Assembly (NCBI GenBank): GCA_963402885.1
Contig: OY727101.1
Location: forward strand, 18,204,417 to 18,268,416
Length of the DNA stretch: 64,000 bases
Source: Antedon bifida
Lineage: Eukaryota; Echinodermata; Crinoidea; Comatulida; Antedonidae
Direction of reading: 5' to 3'
The number at the start of each line of letters is the position of its first letter. Position 1 is the first letter of the stretch. Shown here piece after piece: positions 49,911 to 60,927 of the stretch. Both the position numbers and the translations under genes were made by a program. The notes under the pieces were generated by a model, which was given only the letters and a program-made list of their open reading frames with translations, ran no database searches and had not been told where the DNA came from.

Positions 49911-52449
49911 CTTTTACAACACAAAAAGGCTATTAATTGCTAATTAGGTAGGGCTAAAAATTAATTATAATATATCAACACTTCGTTTGAGCCTTAATAG
50001 TAAGGGAAAATTACCTACCGATTTTTCGATTTTGTAAGGACATAGAATTAGTATCTACAAACATAACGTATTCTCAATATATAAATATTGAATAATTAAA
50101 TAATGGCAACATTTCTATTATACATAAAACATTGTCGAACTATTAGAATAGGCCTATAATAACGTATGGAGAACTATGCGCATCCGGATAAAGGTTTAGC
50201 TAGTACTGTTATAGGCTATCTTCACCCCGACTTCAACATTTGAAAACATTTATTCATTTTAAATGAACTGACATTTAATGTAACCCAAGTTTTCTTATTA
50301 AATATTAAAATGTTCAACACGGACATATGCCTCGACACATTTCTTGTTATAGGTTATTGCCATGGACCGCGTTAGTGAACGGTACAGAAGTATGCCTCAT
50401 TTTAAAAGTTAAAATCTGACATTTACAATGTTGGTCCACCTTATCAATGATTAAAACAAATTAATTTAGTAATTCCCTACGGTTATTATGTTCACAATTG
50501 AATGTTGGTTTTGTTTTCGTTCAATTTGTTTGTCAGAATATGGTAGAAATGTTGAACAAACTGATCATTAATTGTATTCATTTCACAAAAAAATAATACT
50601 CGATGTTTTTGTCGTTAAATTCTATATCAACAACATTTATTTAGAAACAGTTCATGAAATAAAAACAGCATACATTAATCACAATAACTTAAATGGTAAC
50701 ATTAAATAAGAACTGTTTCTGGGATCAGAAAAAGAAGTAAACGAACTTGTCAAATACCAACCTCTAAAAAAAAGCAAAAAAAAGCAACTGCATGACAAAT
50801 CATTAGTTAATAATAGTAGATCTATAAATTATAGTCCTAAAAAAAAAATCATAAATGTTTTAGATATTTCTTTTAACAAATAACAAATCTGATTACGGCA
50901 CATTATTTGTATTTGGAAACAAATAAAAAAAAATAGATCATGCAGGCGCGCACCAAAGTACGCATATTTCTCAAGTGTGTATGTACGTGGTTCATTAACC
51001 ATTTTTTTTTTTTCAGATTAATTACATTTGGAATTAGTCCTTTTTTATTAATGCAAACTGTTTTAGACGTGCGTCTACATTTCGACACAAAGTTTTAAAT
51101 AAAAACTCCTTTGTAAAATAAGACTATGTGTTTATTGGTACACATTTATTCACATCACAATGGACAATGTAGGCCAGTTTACATGTACAGTTATTTGTCG
51201 AGTTATGTGCGAACGAAAATTGCGTATATGCCAAAATAATTGGAATTTCTGTCTTGTAAATATAGATAGAGAGAAAAAAGACGGGATAAAAGATGATGAT
51301 CATTATAATCAACAAGGTTTTAGATACGTTTACCATTGTTATATTATGAATGACACTTGTAAGATGTGACCTTGTTTCGTCTTAATTGTACACATGTTTC
51401 GAGACATGATTGATACTCTAATATAAAGTCTAAACGTTTGGTGATTCCCAAGTCCTTTGTGCCATGTTATAAAGCTAATAACGACGGCCAGTTTGCATTG
51501 TCTTATGGATAGCGAACGAATGCAGGCCTAGGCCTATATCGGCCGCCGCTGCCGTGATTTAAATAAGGCTTCGACCATGGCCAATCATTGTGTTAAATTC
51601 CGGTTGGACGATTTGTAGAATTCAAAAGTTTTTAATTCAAAGAAACGGGCCTCTCAATTATCGATACATTAGCCTGTTAATTTTCTTCTGCTGCTCTTTG
51701 TTGTTCTTTTTCTCGATGCTTACCACCCGACAAATCAAGCAGTTCTCAATTTTAACACATTTATTTTATGAATTAATATTAATACATTGAACGTTAATTT
51801 TTAAAATATAGGCTGCATTGTCTTATTAGTTGATTGACATCCTCAAATGCATAAACTTATATTCATCATGAAATAATTCAGATTATGATTTAAGTTAAAC
51901 AATAGAAATATTAAATTAAGATCTAGATTTATATTATAAATAAACTATAGTTTTAACAACTGTGTAACAAAAACTGTCAAAGTAATAAGAATCATTAATT
52001 CGTTTCTGGCAGTTTTGGGTATCGCGACAAAAATAATGTAGATTTACGAGTATAGCCCTATATAAAGTATAACCAGACCTTTCCTACACATTTTTATAAA
52101 TGAAAATTAGGTCGTGGCAAAATAACGCTCGATTTAACACATCATACGGGCATCGCTTTAGCTAGAGACGAAATATTAAAAAAAAGTTTTGTGGACGAGA
52201 TCAAGAAATTAATGAACAGAGAACTCGACATGTGTTTACTATACGAACAGACGGTGAATTCATGCATTTGCGCACATTCACCTGGCACATTAGGGGATGC
52301 ACCAACGAACACATTGGAAAAGAGCCAAACTTAGCCACTAAAAATAACAACATACTCATCAAAGTAAGTAGGCCTACACGAAAAAAGACTGATTAAATAT
52401 CAATAGTTATTTATCATTACGTAATGGTGGTAGGTCTATAATAATGACG
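49911..52449. other. No gene seen
   Basis: Mostly AT-rich. GC-richer spots at 51480-51600 (AGGCCTAGGCC, GCCGCCGCTGCCGTG) and 52200-52350 lack credible exons. Confidence 0.3.
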
Positions 52450-52606
52450 CGGTAAGTGGCGCTGCATGACACGCAATGCGTGAACATTAATCTATGCGTG
52501 AAAAATCCCATTTGCCAACTGCGCTCAACACAAACGCGTCGATACGATTTGTGAACCAGCCCACATCAAATGATAAGTTTACACGGCGCGCATTACTATT
52601 AATCGC

Positions 52607-52616
52607 TATATAAAAG
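52607..52616 (+). promoter_or_regulatory. TATA box TATATAAAAG
   Basis: A consensus TATA element inside a CpG-containing region (52450-52800). A plus-strand start site would fall near 52636, ten bases before an ATG that opens a 63-codon frame (MRIFRDFDRQMILK). Promoter use is unproven. Confidence 0.3.
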
Positions 52617-52709
52617 TGTTATTGTCTGCGCAATTTATTAGGTCAATGAGGATATTTCGTGACTTTGATCGGCAGATGATTCTTAAAGTAAAATGTTGGT
52701 TGGGCTCAC

Positions 52710-52779
52710 CACGACTTACATCAAAGAAGGCCGGGTCAAGGCGGTCAGTTAGAAAGTATGCCGCTACGACGAACTTCAT
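52710..52779 (-). CDS. Candidate first coding exon, minus strand
   Basis: ATG at 52777-52779 opens MKFVVAAYFLTDRLDPAFFD. Two donors follow: GAT|GTAAGTCG at 52720 (phase 0) and CGTG|GTGAGC at 52710 (phase 1). With the second, the join to 49910 reads ...DVSR-E-IDKD in frame. The region is CpG-rich and has few stops in several frames. The plus strand also carries a 63-codon frame starting at 52646, just downstream of a TATA box, so the strand is not settled. Confidence 0.22.
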
Positions 52780-53630
52780 TTCGACTCCCTATTACCGATA
52801 TAATTTCTTAGTAACTTATGTAATTATTAGTTTATAACTCGTCGTAATCATTGGCGCTTCACGACTGTAACTTATGTTTGAAGTAACATTTCGATTAGGT
52901 GTGTATATCATTATTAGAGGTACAACGGCTGATAATGCAGAAATGTGATATAGAGTGATTATGATTATTTATCAATTTTCCTTCTCCTGACACATTTATC
53001 TTTATTAGTGTATGGTCTGTGTATTAAAGAGCGAATGTTATCTGCCGTATGTCCAACATTAGCGTTGTTGCCGTTGTCGTGTAATGTAGGCTATTTTTTC
53101 AACCTTCTTAGCCGGCCATATGGGCCTAGAGTATATTTTGTTATGTGTGAACACATGGCTTAACATGATGTATTGGACTTCAGAACAATTGAGTTACATC
53201 ATTAAGTGTTATGGTGTCTGTAGCCTAGATTCAGACTATGCCACGTGAGACAATACATTATTAATAAACATTGTTCATGTTGCCTTTTAAAATGCATGGG
53301 CCTATTTTAGATGTACAGACCTGTAGAATAATGATCATTATATTATTATTTAAACTCATAACCATAATGCACTTGTATAACGTATGCATTGAAAATGTTA
53401 TATACCCTAAAAGATCCACAAAGAGTTGATCATTATTCTATGAAGGATTCAGGAAATATGGTATTCTTAAATGAAGAACTAAGATTAATAATTGAATAGC
53501 ATGGTTTTGCAGAACTTTATGTTTAGCGCGCCATAACTATTTTATATAATATCGTCTATATAAGAATTTCAACATTTTGCGTAGGCCTACCATACTTTTT
53601 ATTAAATAGCCCACTAATGTTTTTGATCAA

Positions 53631-53782
53631 GCTTGGTTCGCACTAGGGCGCAACGCAAGGTCATAGCGCGCAACGCAAGTGAGTTAACCAATGGCAACAA
53701 GCGACAGTTCAAATAATCCATCGCGTGTGATTGGTCAAATCATTTGCGTCCTTTCGTTGCGTATCTCCAGCGGGAACCAAGG
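53631..53782. mobile_element. 152-bp foldback MITE, family 4
   Basis: Ends CTTGGTTCGCACTAGGGCG and the diverged complement GGGAACCAAGG. Inner arms also pair (TTAACCAATGGCAACAAGCGA against TCGCGTGTGATTGGTCAA), so the whole is nearly palindromic. Rich in GCAACGCAAG motifs. Related words (GCGCAACGC, TTGACCAATCA) recur at 59720-59750. Confidence 0.6.
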
Positions 53783-53790
53783 ATTAATGT

Positions 53791-53880
53791 AGATTTGAAC
53801 CAGGGACTTGAAATTCCATGACACGTCACAGTTCCTCATCGTACCTTCAATTAGCGTACAGCATGGCTCATTAAGCAGGA
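53791..53880 (-). mobile_element. Possible tRNA-derived SINE next to MITE family 4
   Basis: The minus-strand sequence CCTGGTTCAAATCT is B-box-like and ends 9 bases from the right end of the MITE. The A box is unconvincing. Confidence 0.25.
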
Positions 53881-54849
53881 CAGCTAAGGTTTGCAGGTGT
53901 AGAAAATGAATTAAGATATCACTGGAGACTAAAAACCAAGATGGATCGTAACAAAAGAGAAGAAAATATAACATTATAAGAGCAGCCTGTTAAGCAAATG
54001 TAGGACTTGATATTAAGGTTAATATTGTTCTAATGTTGGTGAGTGGCTATCGTAACGAGCTTAAATTATGTGTGGATAGTTTATAATGACATGATGGTTT
54101 TAGTGTTATATTAATATTTTATTGTTGTTGTGTAATAGATATCAATTGTATACAGTCATAATTTCTACACTGAACTAAAAATAATTTTCAACGATATTGA
54201 AATGATAATATAATACATTACAAAATGAACATATGATATATAGTTAGAACCCCTTGTTTGGAAGACCCCTAAGGGATTTCACTTTCACTTTCACGAAATG
54301 GTATAAAACACGGCCAACCACCCTCAATTTAGCCCCACCGATACCGGTGCCGCCCCGAAGATTGTTTTTATATACGTTTGTTGATTGTATTATATATATG
54401 TATATTGATTGTGCCGATGCATGGCACATCTTTTCTTTTTTGTTCTATTACAGAAAAAAAACCAACCAACGGTTCAATTCTAAAAAGTGTAAAAGACATC
54501 CTGTAGAACACCCAACAAATTTGATCAAATCCGTCAAGTCCACTTTCTTTATAATTTTGCTTAAATAAATATGAAATAGGCCTAACTGGCGATATTTAAA
54601 AATTCTTGTAAATTGAGTTTATTGTTTTCTAACGAAAAGAGCAAATAATGACGCAAAACAATATTAATTGTTTATTTTTTTTTAGATTAATACAAATTTA
54701 ATGATTAGACCCAAATTTGAAAAATAATAAATGATAGGTAAATGATAATTACAAACAATATAAATGTGGTGTTCCTGATATTAAAAGATAATGGTAATAA
54801 TATAAATATGTAGAATGACGTCATCGAAAAGTATGGGCCCATTATGAGT

Positions 54850-54970
54850 TAGGAATTTGTTTGCGCATGCTCGTTTAATTGATCGCCAAGGGATAAAATT
54901 GATTGTGGAAAGCGCCGCCAATGGTGCATAACGTGTTCGCGCGCTTCAAGAGCTCCTGGAAGTTACTTAA
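54850..54970. promoter_or_regulatory. CpG-containing promoter-like patch
   Basis: Contains TTGCGCATGCTC (close to an NRF1 site), GCCGCCAATGG (CCAAT/YY1-like) and GTTCGCGCGCTTC in about 120 bases. No exon recognised nearby. Confidence 0.25.
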
Positions 54971-55470
54971 CCAACGCCGACTTGATTCTCCTGGGTAGTA
55001 TACAATGTATCACCTAAACTGAATGCAAATTAGCAAAAGGCTAAATACTCGTTAAATATGCGTACTTAATTACTTAGACTCTAACACTTCATTTATTAAT
55101 ATTATTGCGTCGTTGACGCTCCATAATTTCCTAATCGCCTGTAAATATAATAGATCAGTTTAATATAGGTTGTTGTAATGAAATAGGCCTACTTATTATA
55201 TCTTAATAAATATATAAAATATAAATGAATAAGATAAACATTAAGTCAAGAGTATGATGTTTTAAAGAGGTAAATAATATAGAATTAACGCAATAGATAT
55301 CAGACATTTGTAACATAATTTAAGCACGTTAAATATAATTTTACTAATAATGCTTACTATTATTATTAAAAATAATGTTTTAATAATGATAAATAATAAA
55401 TGATAAAATAATAGTAATAATAGTTCTTATTACCAACCCCACGTTGGTATATCTAATAATAATAACTCCT

Positions 55471-55900
55471 TACCGTAGTTATTTAAATAAACGCCCGCTT
55501 TGAATAAACGCGCCCCCCCCCCCCCTCCCCCACGTTCGAATAACCGCCCCACATAGAACATCGTTTGGAATAAACTCCCCTTCCCCCCCCCCCCCCCCCA
55601 CCCCTCCCTCAAATAAATGCCCGGGCCTTTATTTTTTTTTCAAATAAACGAACCGCCACATGCATATACACACAATATTGTATCATAACACATTTCAATT
55701 GACTATTTATATTGACTTCCATGATCTACAATAGACCAAGCATTTGATGGAAATGTTACTGTATTTTGTCACTTCTTGATATTGATTGTGTTGTATTTTT
55801 CATATTTAGGGGAAATTTATTTGATTATACAAATAAACCGAATAAAAACCCCTGAACAATAAACGCTCGCCCCGGGGCGTTTATTCTAATAAATACGGTA
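55471..55900. mobile_element. 430-bp nonautonomous DNA transposon with AATAAACGCCC repeats
   Basis: Ends TACCGTAGTTATTTAAATAA and the complement of TACCGTATTTATTAGAATAA are inverted repeats of about 26 bases. Inside, variants of AATAAACGCCC recur at least six times, separated by C-homopolymers (17 C at 55583-55599). TA at both tips suggests a TA target. No coding frame. Confidence 0.65.
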
Positions 55901-57160
55901 ATATCAATATACTGAATACCAACAATAAATATCTAAAACAAATACTATATGATTTTAATTGTTCTTTATTCATTTTGTTTTCTATACAGTCCACGCAACA
56001 TGTAAGCAATGATAGTCTAAAACAGGCGTATTCGTCCAGGAATATGTTCACTAGTTGACGTATATCTAGCCTCTACTAAGCATAGTTGATTAACTAAGTC
56101 TAAAATGATTAAACATGATTACAAAAATATAACAAAATATTTTCTTCAATTTAAATTTTAATTGCAATATAACTGTCAAAGTATTCGATTGCTAGAATTA
56201 TTCTTTGTAAGGTGTTATTTTTTGGCCATAAAACATCCATATAAAGAGGTATTTAACTGATAATGAATATTTAAAAAAGATCACCTATAGTAATTCGTCA
56301 GAGTGACGAAATAGATTCTAGTTAATATTAAATAGATACCACTCAAAGAGATTAGAATGTCCCACTTATGGGTTTTGATGAGATTAGTAGACACTGAATC
56401 ATGTAGGCCTAACTCCATAAGGTCCCGTCATTTTAAAGTGGAAACCACCACAGTGAGGGTCAAGCCGCCATGATTTGTATAGTTTATTAAGGGCCTATGC
56501 CTTTATATAATAAAAAGGATACAGATAGGTCAATATGCGATTCATTGGTAAATGTTACTCATTTTAAGTCAAATTTATAGAAATGAATTTCAACTATTAT
56601 GTCACTATTAGGCTAGTAGATAGTGTTTGGATGTAGGTGAAATTCATAAAGGCCCGGCAGTGGACTTCCATATATACTTTAGGTCTATTTATGCAATCGG
56701 CGGACTAACATAGAAGAAGGAATATAAATCAGTTGTTGAGTTGAGGCCTAATTGGAGTTACAGTATTTTATCTTAGATGGCGCTATAACACCAACAAGCA
56801 AACTGTCAACAAGAAAATGGACAATTGACTTAATTACATCGAATGACGTACCAACATCGAATGTTGATACATTGACATTTTCATTTAGGAAATTTATAAA
56901 AATGTTTTTGAAAAGAAAAAGAAACAACATTGTCGTCTTTAATTCACTAATATAGTTGTCCACAATGGACGATGAAAAAAAAGCAATAAAAGTACTCGTA
57001 TAATAATATTGATATGGACCTGCGAAACAATAAATAATACTAATAAATAAACAGTGATGTCGGAAGGATAGATTTATGTTTTGACATAATATTAAATAAT
57101 AGAAAAAATATAATAATAACAATATTTGTGAAAACGGTAGTAGTTTTAAATTGGACATAA

Positions 57161-57235
57161 AAGTCGACGCGCGCGTTCAAATTCTGACAAAACACGATAC
57201 AATTTTTATACGCGCGCGTCTACTTACTGATGCTT
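57161..57235. repeat. Pair of CGCGCGCG cores
   Basis: GTCGACGCGCGCGTTCAAA and TATACGCGCGCGTCTAC, about 45 bp apart, the same core family as at 47.7, 60.7 and 63.0 kb. Confidence 0.6.
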
Positions 57236-57452
57236 GCGGTGTAATTGATGAACCATGAGTGAAAACGATATTTCTAATATTCATAATAAAATAATTCATA
57301 TTATTTTATTTTCTCCATGATTGAATTGATATTTATTTATCTTATTATTTACATTTATATTATCTCTAGTTTGTCCTGCAAGTACTCTAAATTGCACTGA
57401 TGAAGGGCAGTAGTAGTAATTTGTGGCTGTTTTACTTTATCGTTTTGATTTT

Positions 57453-57981
57453 TGCTTATTTTATTTTGTATCTCCATTGAGATCCAGCCACTGACACCCA
57501 CAGCATTGTAATTTTTCAGTGCTTATTTTATTTTGTATCTTCATTGAGATCCAGCCACTGATACCCACAGCATTGTAATTTTTCAGTGCTTTTTTTATTT
57601 TGTATCTTCATTGAGATCCAGCTACTGATACCCACATCATTGTCATTTTCAGTGCTTATTTTATTTGTATCTTCATTGAGATCCAGCCACTGATACCCAC
57701 ATCATTGTCATTTTCAGTGCTTATTTTATTTGTATCTTCATTGAGATCCAGCTACTGATACCCACATCATTGTCATTTTCAGTGCTTATTTTATTTGTAT
57801 CTTCATTGAGATCCAGCTACTGATACCCACATCATTGTCATTTTCAGTGCTTATTTTATTTGTATCTCCAATGAGATCCAGCCACTGATACCCACATCAT
57901 TGTCATTTTTCAGTGCTTATTTTATTTTGTATCTCCATTGAGATCCAGCCACTGACACCCACAGCATTTTCATTTTTTCAG
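57453..57981 (+). repeat. Minisatellite, 8 units of 65-67 bp
   Basis: Units start TGCTTATTTTATTT, contain ATTGAGATCCAGC and end ATTTTTCAG. Starts are near 57453, 57520, 57587, 57653, 57718, 57783, 57848 and 57914. The outermost units share CTCCATTGAG and GACACCCACAG, while the middle ones share TTCATTGAG and GATACCCACATC, so the interior has been homogenised separately. Each unit ends in a splice-acceptor-like TTTTTCAG. Confidence 0.92.
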
Positions 57982-59762
57982 TAATTTGCCTTTGAATAAG
58001 TATGAATAAGCCCCTATATATGATGTATATATTTACCTAAAAAAGGTGTCATAAACAACTAAATTATTTGCAAGATTATAATTTAGTATCTATATATGCA
58101 GCTAATAAATCAAATATGTAATATCATTTTTATGATTAAGCACAGTAAGATGGTCTGGACAGAAGGCAGTATCAGTTAAATACAATTTCAGCAATGTACA
58201 GACTTTAATTTAAATCTCATAAAATAGTTTTCTCATCTAATTATATTGATTAACATACGAATGATAAACTCAATATGAACTTAAATTTCATATTTATATT
58301 CTAAATGATATTTCAGTATTAGCCACAAACATCCCACTGGCTTCTTGTTTTAAGCACCAATTTAAGCTCAGCATTTGTTACGATTATTGTAAATCTGTGG
58401 GCGTACTATTAAGAAAAAAATGAGAAGAGGGGGGTTGGGATTGGATTGGAGGAAAGTGGGGGGGGGGGGGGGGTGAAAATGTAATTCAGAATTGATGTGG
58501 TAGAAAACGATCCCCAACGTCACTTAGCAAGATATAATTGCCTAGGTTTTCTCAGCCATTAAACCCGTTTAATATTCATCCATAATTACACGAATGTCAA
58601 CAAACTTGACAACAAAATCACAGCGACTCATCATCACTACACCTATATCATTCATGACATTCAAATCATATCAGTCTCCTTCGAATAATAACACCACTAC
58701 TTGCATTTAGGTTAAATAAGTCCCGAGAGATCACCAACGTTTAGGATCCACTAATTACACAAAACATTATTTCTGTACTTGACAACATTGAAGACATTTT
58801 CTCGTATTTTATATCTCTGCAATTATAGAATATCCCCAGCAGGTCTCTGTGGGCTAGGCAAAGCGAAGGGCATGTGGAAGTTAACGACATGACTATTATA
58901 GTTTGTAGCATTTTTAAATAAAAACAGAGAGTTTAATTACATTTTAACCTAAAAATTATCGGAATCGAATGCGCTTTTGTGCGTATCGTGTGTGTATTAG
59001 AAATGAATATTATTGCAAAATTATCCTATATAGTATCTTTATAATTTGTCCCTATGTACATGATGATGATGACGAAATGTTGTTGAAACAAAAAGAAATG
59101 GAAAACTCGAAGACGATTGAACAATCGAACAACTAGGATATTTTCCATCAGTACCAGAGACCAACGCCATATGAGTTCAAATACTATTAATTAATACTGA
59201 TAATTCATCATTGCTTGTAATAATATTCCTTTAAAAAATTCAATAATCCCATTATTCATATCACATGTGATGGGTTGCGTCATACACTGTGTTTTTACAT
59301 TAGTTAAGTAAGACTCAACAGGCAGACGGATACATTTTTTGTCGACTTTATTCTTGGTTCGAACTATTTAAGATATCCATAGCAGTCTAAAAAATGGCAT
59401 TGCCTATGTGTTTATATATTAACCTGATTTATAGCGCAGATACGTTACGACTTTTACAGAAATAACATCAATAAAATAGACGTAATCCATCTTTTAAGTA
59501 ATTAGTTACCGTATCTAAGAGAGAATTAATTAGGAAAAATAAGGAATGTGTGTTACATTTGAGAGGACGATTTTTTTCTGCTTCTAGTATAGGAAGTCTG
59601 ATGCGTGGATCGAAGATAGATATAGTGTACAATTAGGTAATGAAGATTAGAATTTGTCTTGCAAACAAAGTAACTAGGCCTACTCGATAATAAGACGAAA
59701 CGCGAGCAAGTACGCGCAACGCATATGTAGATTGACCAATCATGAGCGACGGATCATTCGAC
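57982..59762. other. No gene seen
   Basis: Apart from the G-rich tract, a repeat-free stretch of mixed composition at 58480-58900 has no coding frame. The left flank of the foldback (59690-59762) shares words with MITE family 4. Confidence 0.3.
58427..58473 (+). repeat. G-rich tract ending in 16 G
   Basis: GAGGGGGGTTGGGATTGGATT is followed by a pure run of 16 G (58458-58473). Strong G-quadruplex potential; the run length is likely unreliable in the assembly. Confidence 0.8.
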
Positions 59763-59913
59763 GTGTACACTGGATCTACGGTTTATAGTCCTTATCCGAG
59801 AAGACTCGTTCTACCACCACCAGAACCATAGAGCCTCACTCGCTCCATGGTTCTGGTGGTGGTAGAACGAGTCTTCTCGGATAAGGAATATAAACCGTAG
59901 GTCCAGTGTACAC
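59763..59913. repeat. Near-perfect 151-bp foldback
   Basis: Arms 59763-59829 and 59847-59913 (67 bases each) are inverted copies with only two mismatches, around a 17-base loop in which GAGC/GCTC can pair further. Each arm reads, on its own strand, PYPRRLVLPPPEP. The two mismatches change S to P and S to I. Left-flank words recall MITE family 4. It could be a hairpin RNA source, the core of an inverted-repeat element, or a sequencing foldback. Confidence 0.9.
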
Positions 59914-60300
59914 ATTTGGCACTCTAAAGAACCTAGTACATAACTTAGTACATCTTATCACACAATTATCATAACTCATCAAGTTTGCCCATTGATTGTC
60001 AGCACCCTTTATAAATAAGGTGAAATAAAATAAAAAAATAAATTGTCCTTCTTGTGATAAAATAAACTGGCGTTGCGCATACGTCTTTCCTAAGTTTAAA
60101 AGTCTATCGCAATGCGGACCACGCACAAACTCGACGCAAATCCGTTTGTTTGCTCGATATAAGAACCATATTATACTAACAATCAAAGTTTTAAATCGCA
60201 AACAGTCGTATATGGAAATTACAAAAGTGCTTTCGCTAACCCTGGCCCCGGAGGGATAATTACGACAATTTGATAAAATTGCTCTTAATGACTTTGACAT
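59836..60300 (-). other. 154-codon ORF running into the 59.8-kb foldback
   Basis: A true ATG frame, the second longest in the window. It has two hydrophobic stretches (LIVSIIWFLY near residue 40, FIFLFYFTLFI near 90). Its last 25 residues (VYTGPTVYIPYPRRLVL-PPPEPWSE) are encoded by the right arm of the foldback. No family recognised and codon use looks like noncoding DNA. It is probably chance openness. Confidence 0.15.
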
Positions 60301-60642
60301 TAGGGAGAGCGCTGCACTTTTTCGCTGGGAAAAGGCGACAAGAACACTATTTTTACATTATTCTTAATACGCTTTAGCCCCGTTTTGACTTGAATTACGG
60401 ATCTTTTCGTGGGTATTATTTCTGATTTTATATGTTATAAAATCGACCATAACAGCGGAACGAAAGCAATGACCGATTTATGGCTGTCGATTTCGAAGGA
60501 TAAAACATGATAATGTCATGTTTGAATCGGGCCGTTAAAATAGAACATCGATGTAACATAGATGACTTTGAATAAAAATAAGGGGACAAAATGCTGTATT
60601 GCATTTTAAACAATGTAAGAATAGTGTAGGCCTATTGTTTGT

Positions 60643-60927
60643 AAACTATAGTCAGTGATATGTGTATCACGTAACAGATACAGAAATTGATGCGCATACA
60701 AATGTTTATGAAAATGGAACGACTTTTGTACGCGCGCAAACTATAGTCAGTGATATGTCTATCACGTAACAGATACAGAAATTGATGCGCGTACAAATCT
60801 TGATGAAAATGGAAAGACTTTTGTACGCGCGCAAGCTATAGTCAGTGATATGTCTATCACGTAACAGATACAGAAATTGGTGCGCGTACAAATCTTGATG
60901 AAAATGGAACGACTTGTGTACGCGCGC
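60643..60927 (+). repeat. Three tandem 95-bp units with inverted CGCG cores
   Basis: Unit starts at 60643, 60738 and 60833, nearly identical. Each carries GATGCGCGTACAAA and, 25 bases later, TTTGTACGCGCGC, forming an inverted pair, plus GTATCACGTAACAGATAC-like sequence. The open frame across them is a by-product of the repetition. Confidence 0.9.

Noticed and set aside
52150-52380. Plus-strand exon ending at CAAA|GTAAGTAGG
   Set aside because: A frame of about 55 codons reaches the donor but has no ATG, no acceptor and no protein-like features; chance is more likely.
54254-54568. 104-codon plus-strand frame
   Set aside because: No ATG near its start, both strands are open over the GC-rich part (54260-54360) and no domain is visible. 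It is probably a repeat fragment of unknown type.
56748-57158. 136-codon minus-strand frame
   Set aside because: Composition is that of AT-rich noncoding DNA (Phe/Ile/Leu/Ser-rich), and the 67-codon plus-strand frame in the same DNA is equally open. No support.
57453-57981. CRISPR-like array
   Set aside because: The units are contiguous and related over their full length, with no unique spacers, and the DNA is eukaryotic. It is a minisatellite.
60706-60891. 61-codon frame with an internally repeated peptide
   Set aside because: It is the reading of the 95-bp tandem repeat, not a repeat protein gene.
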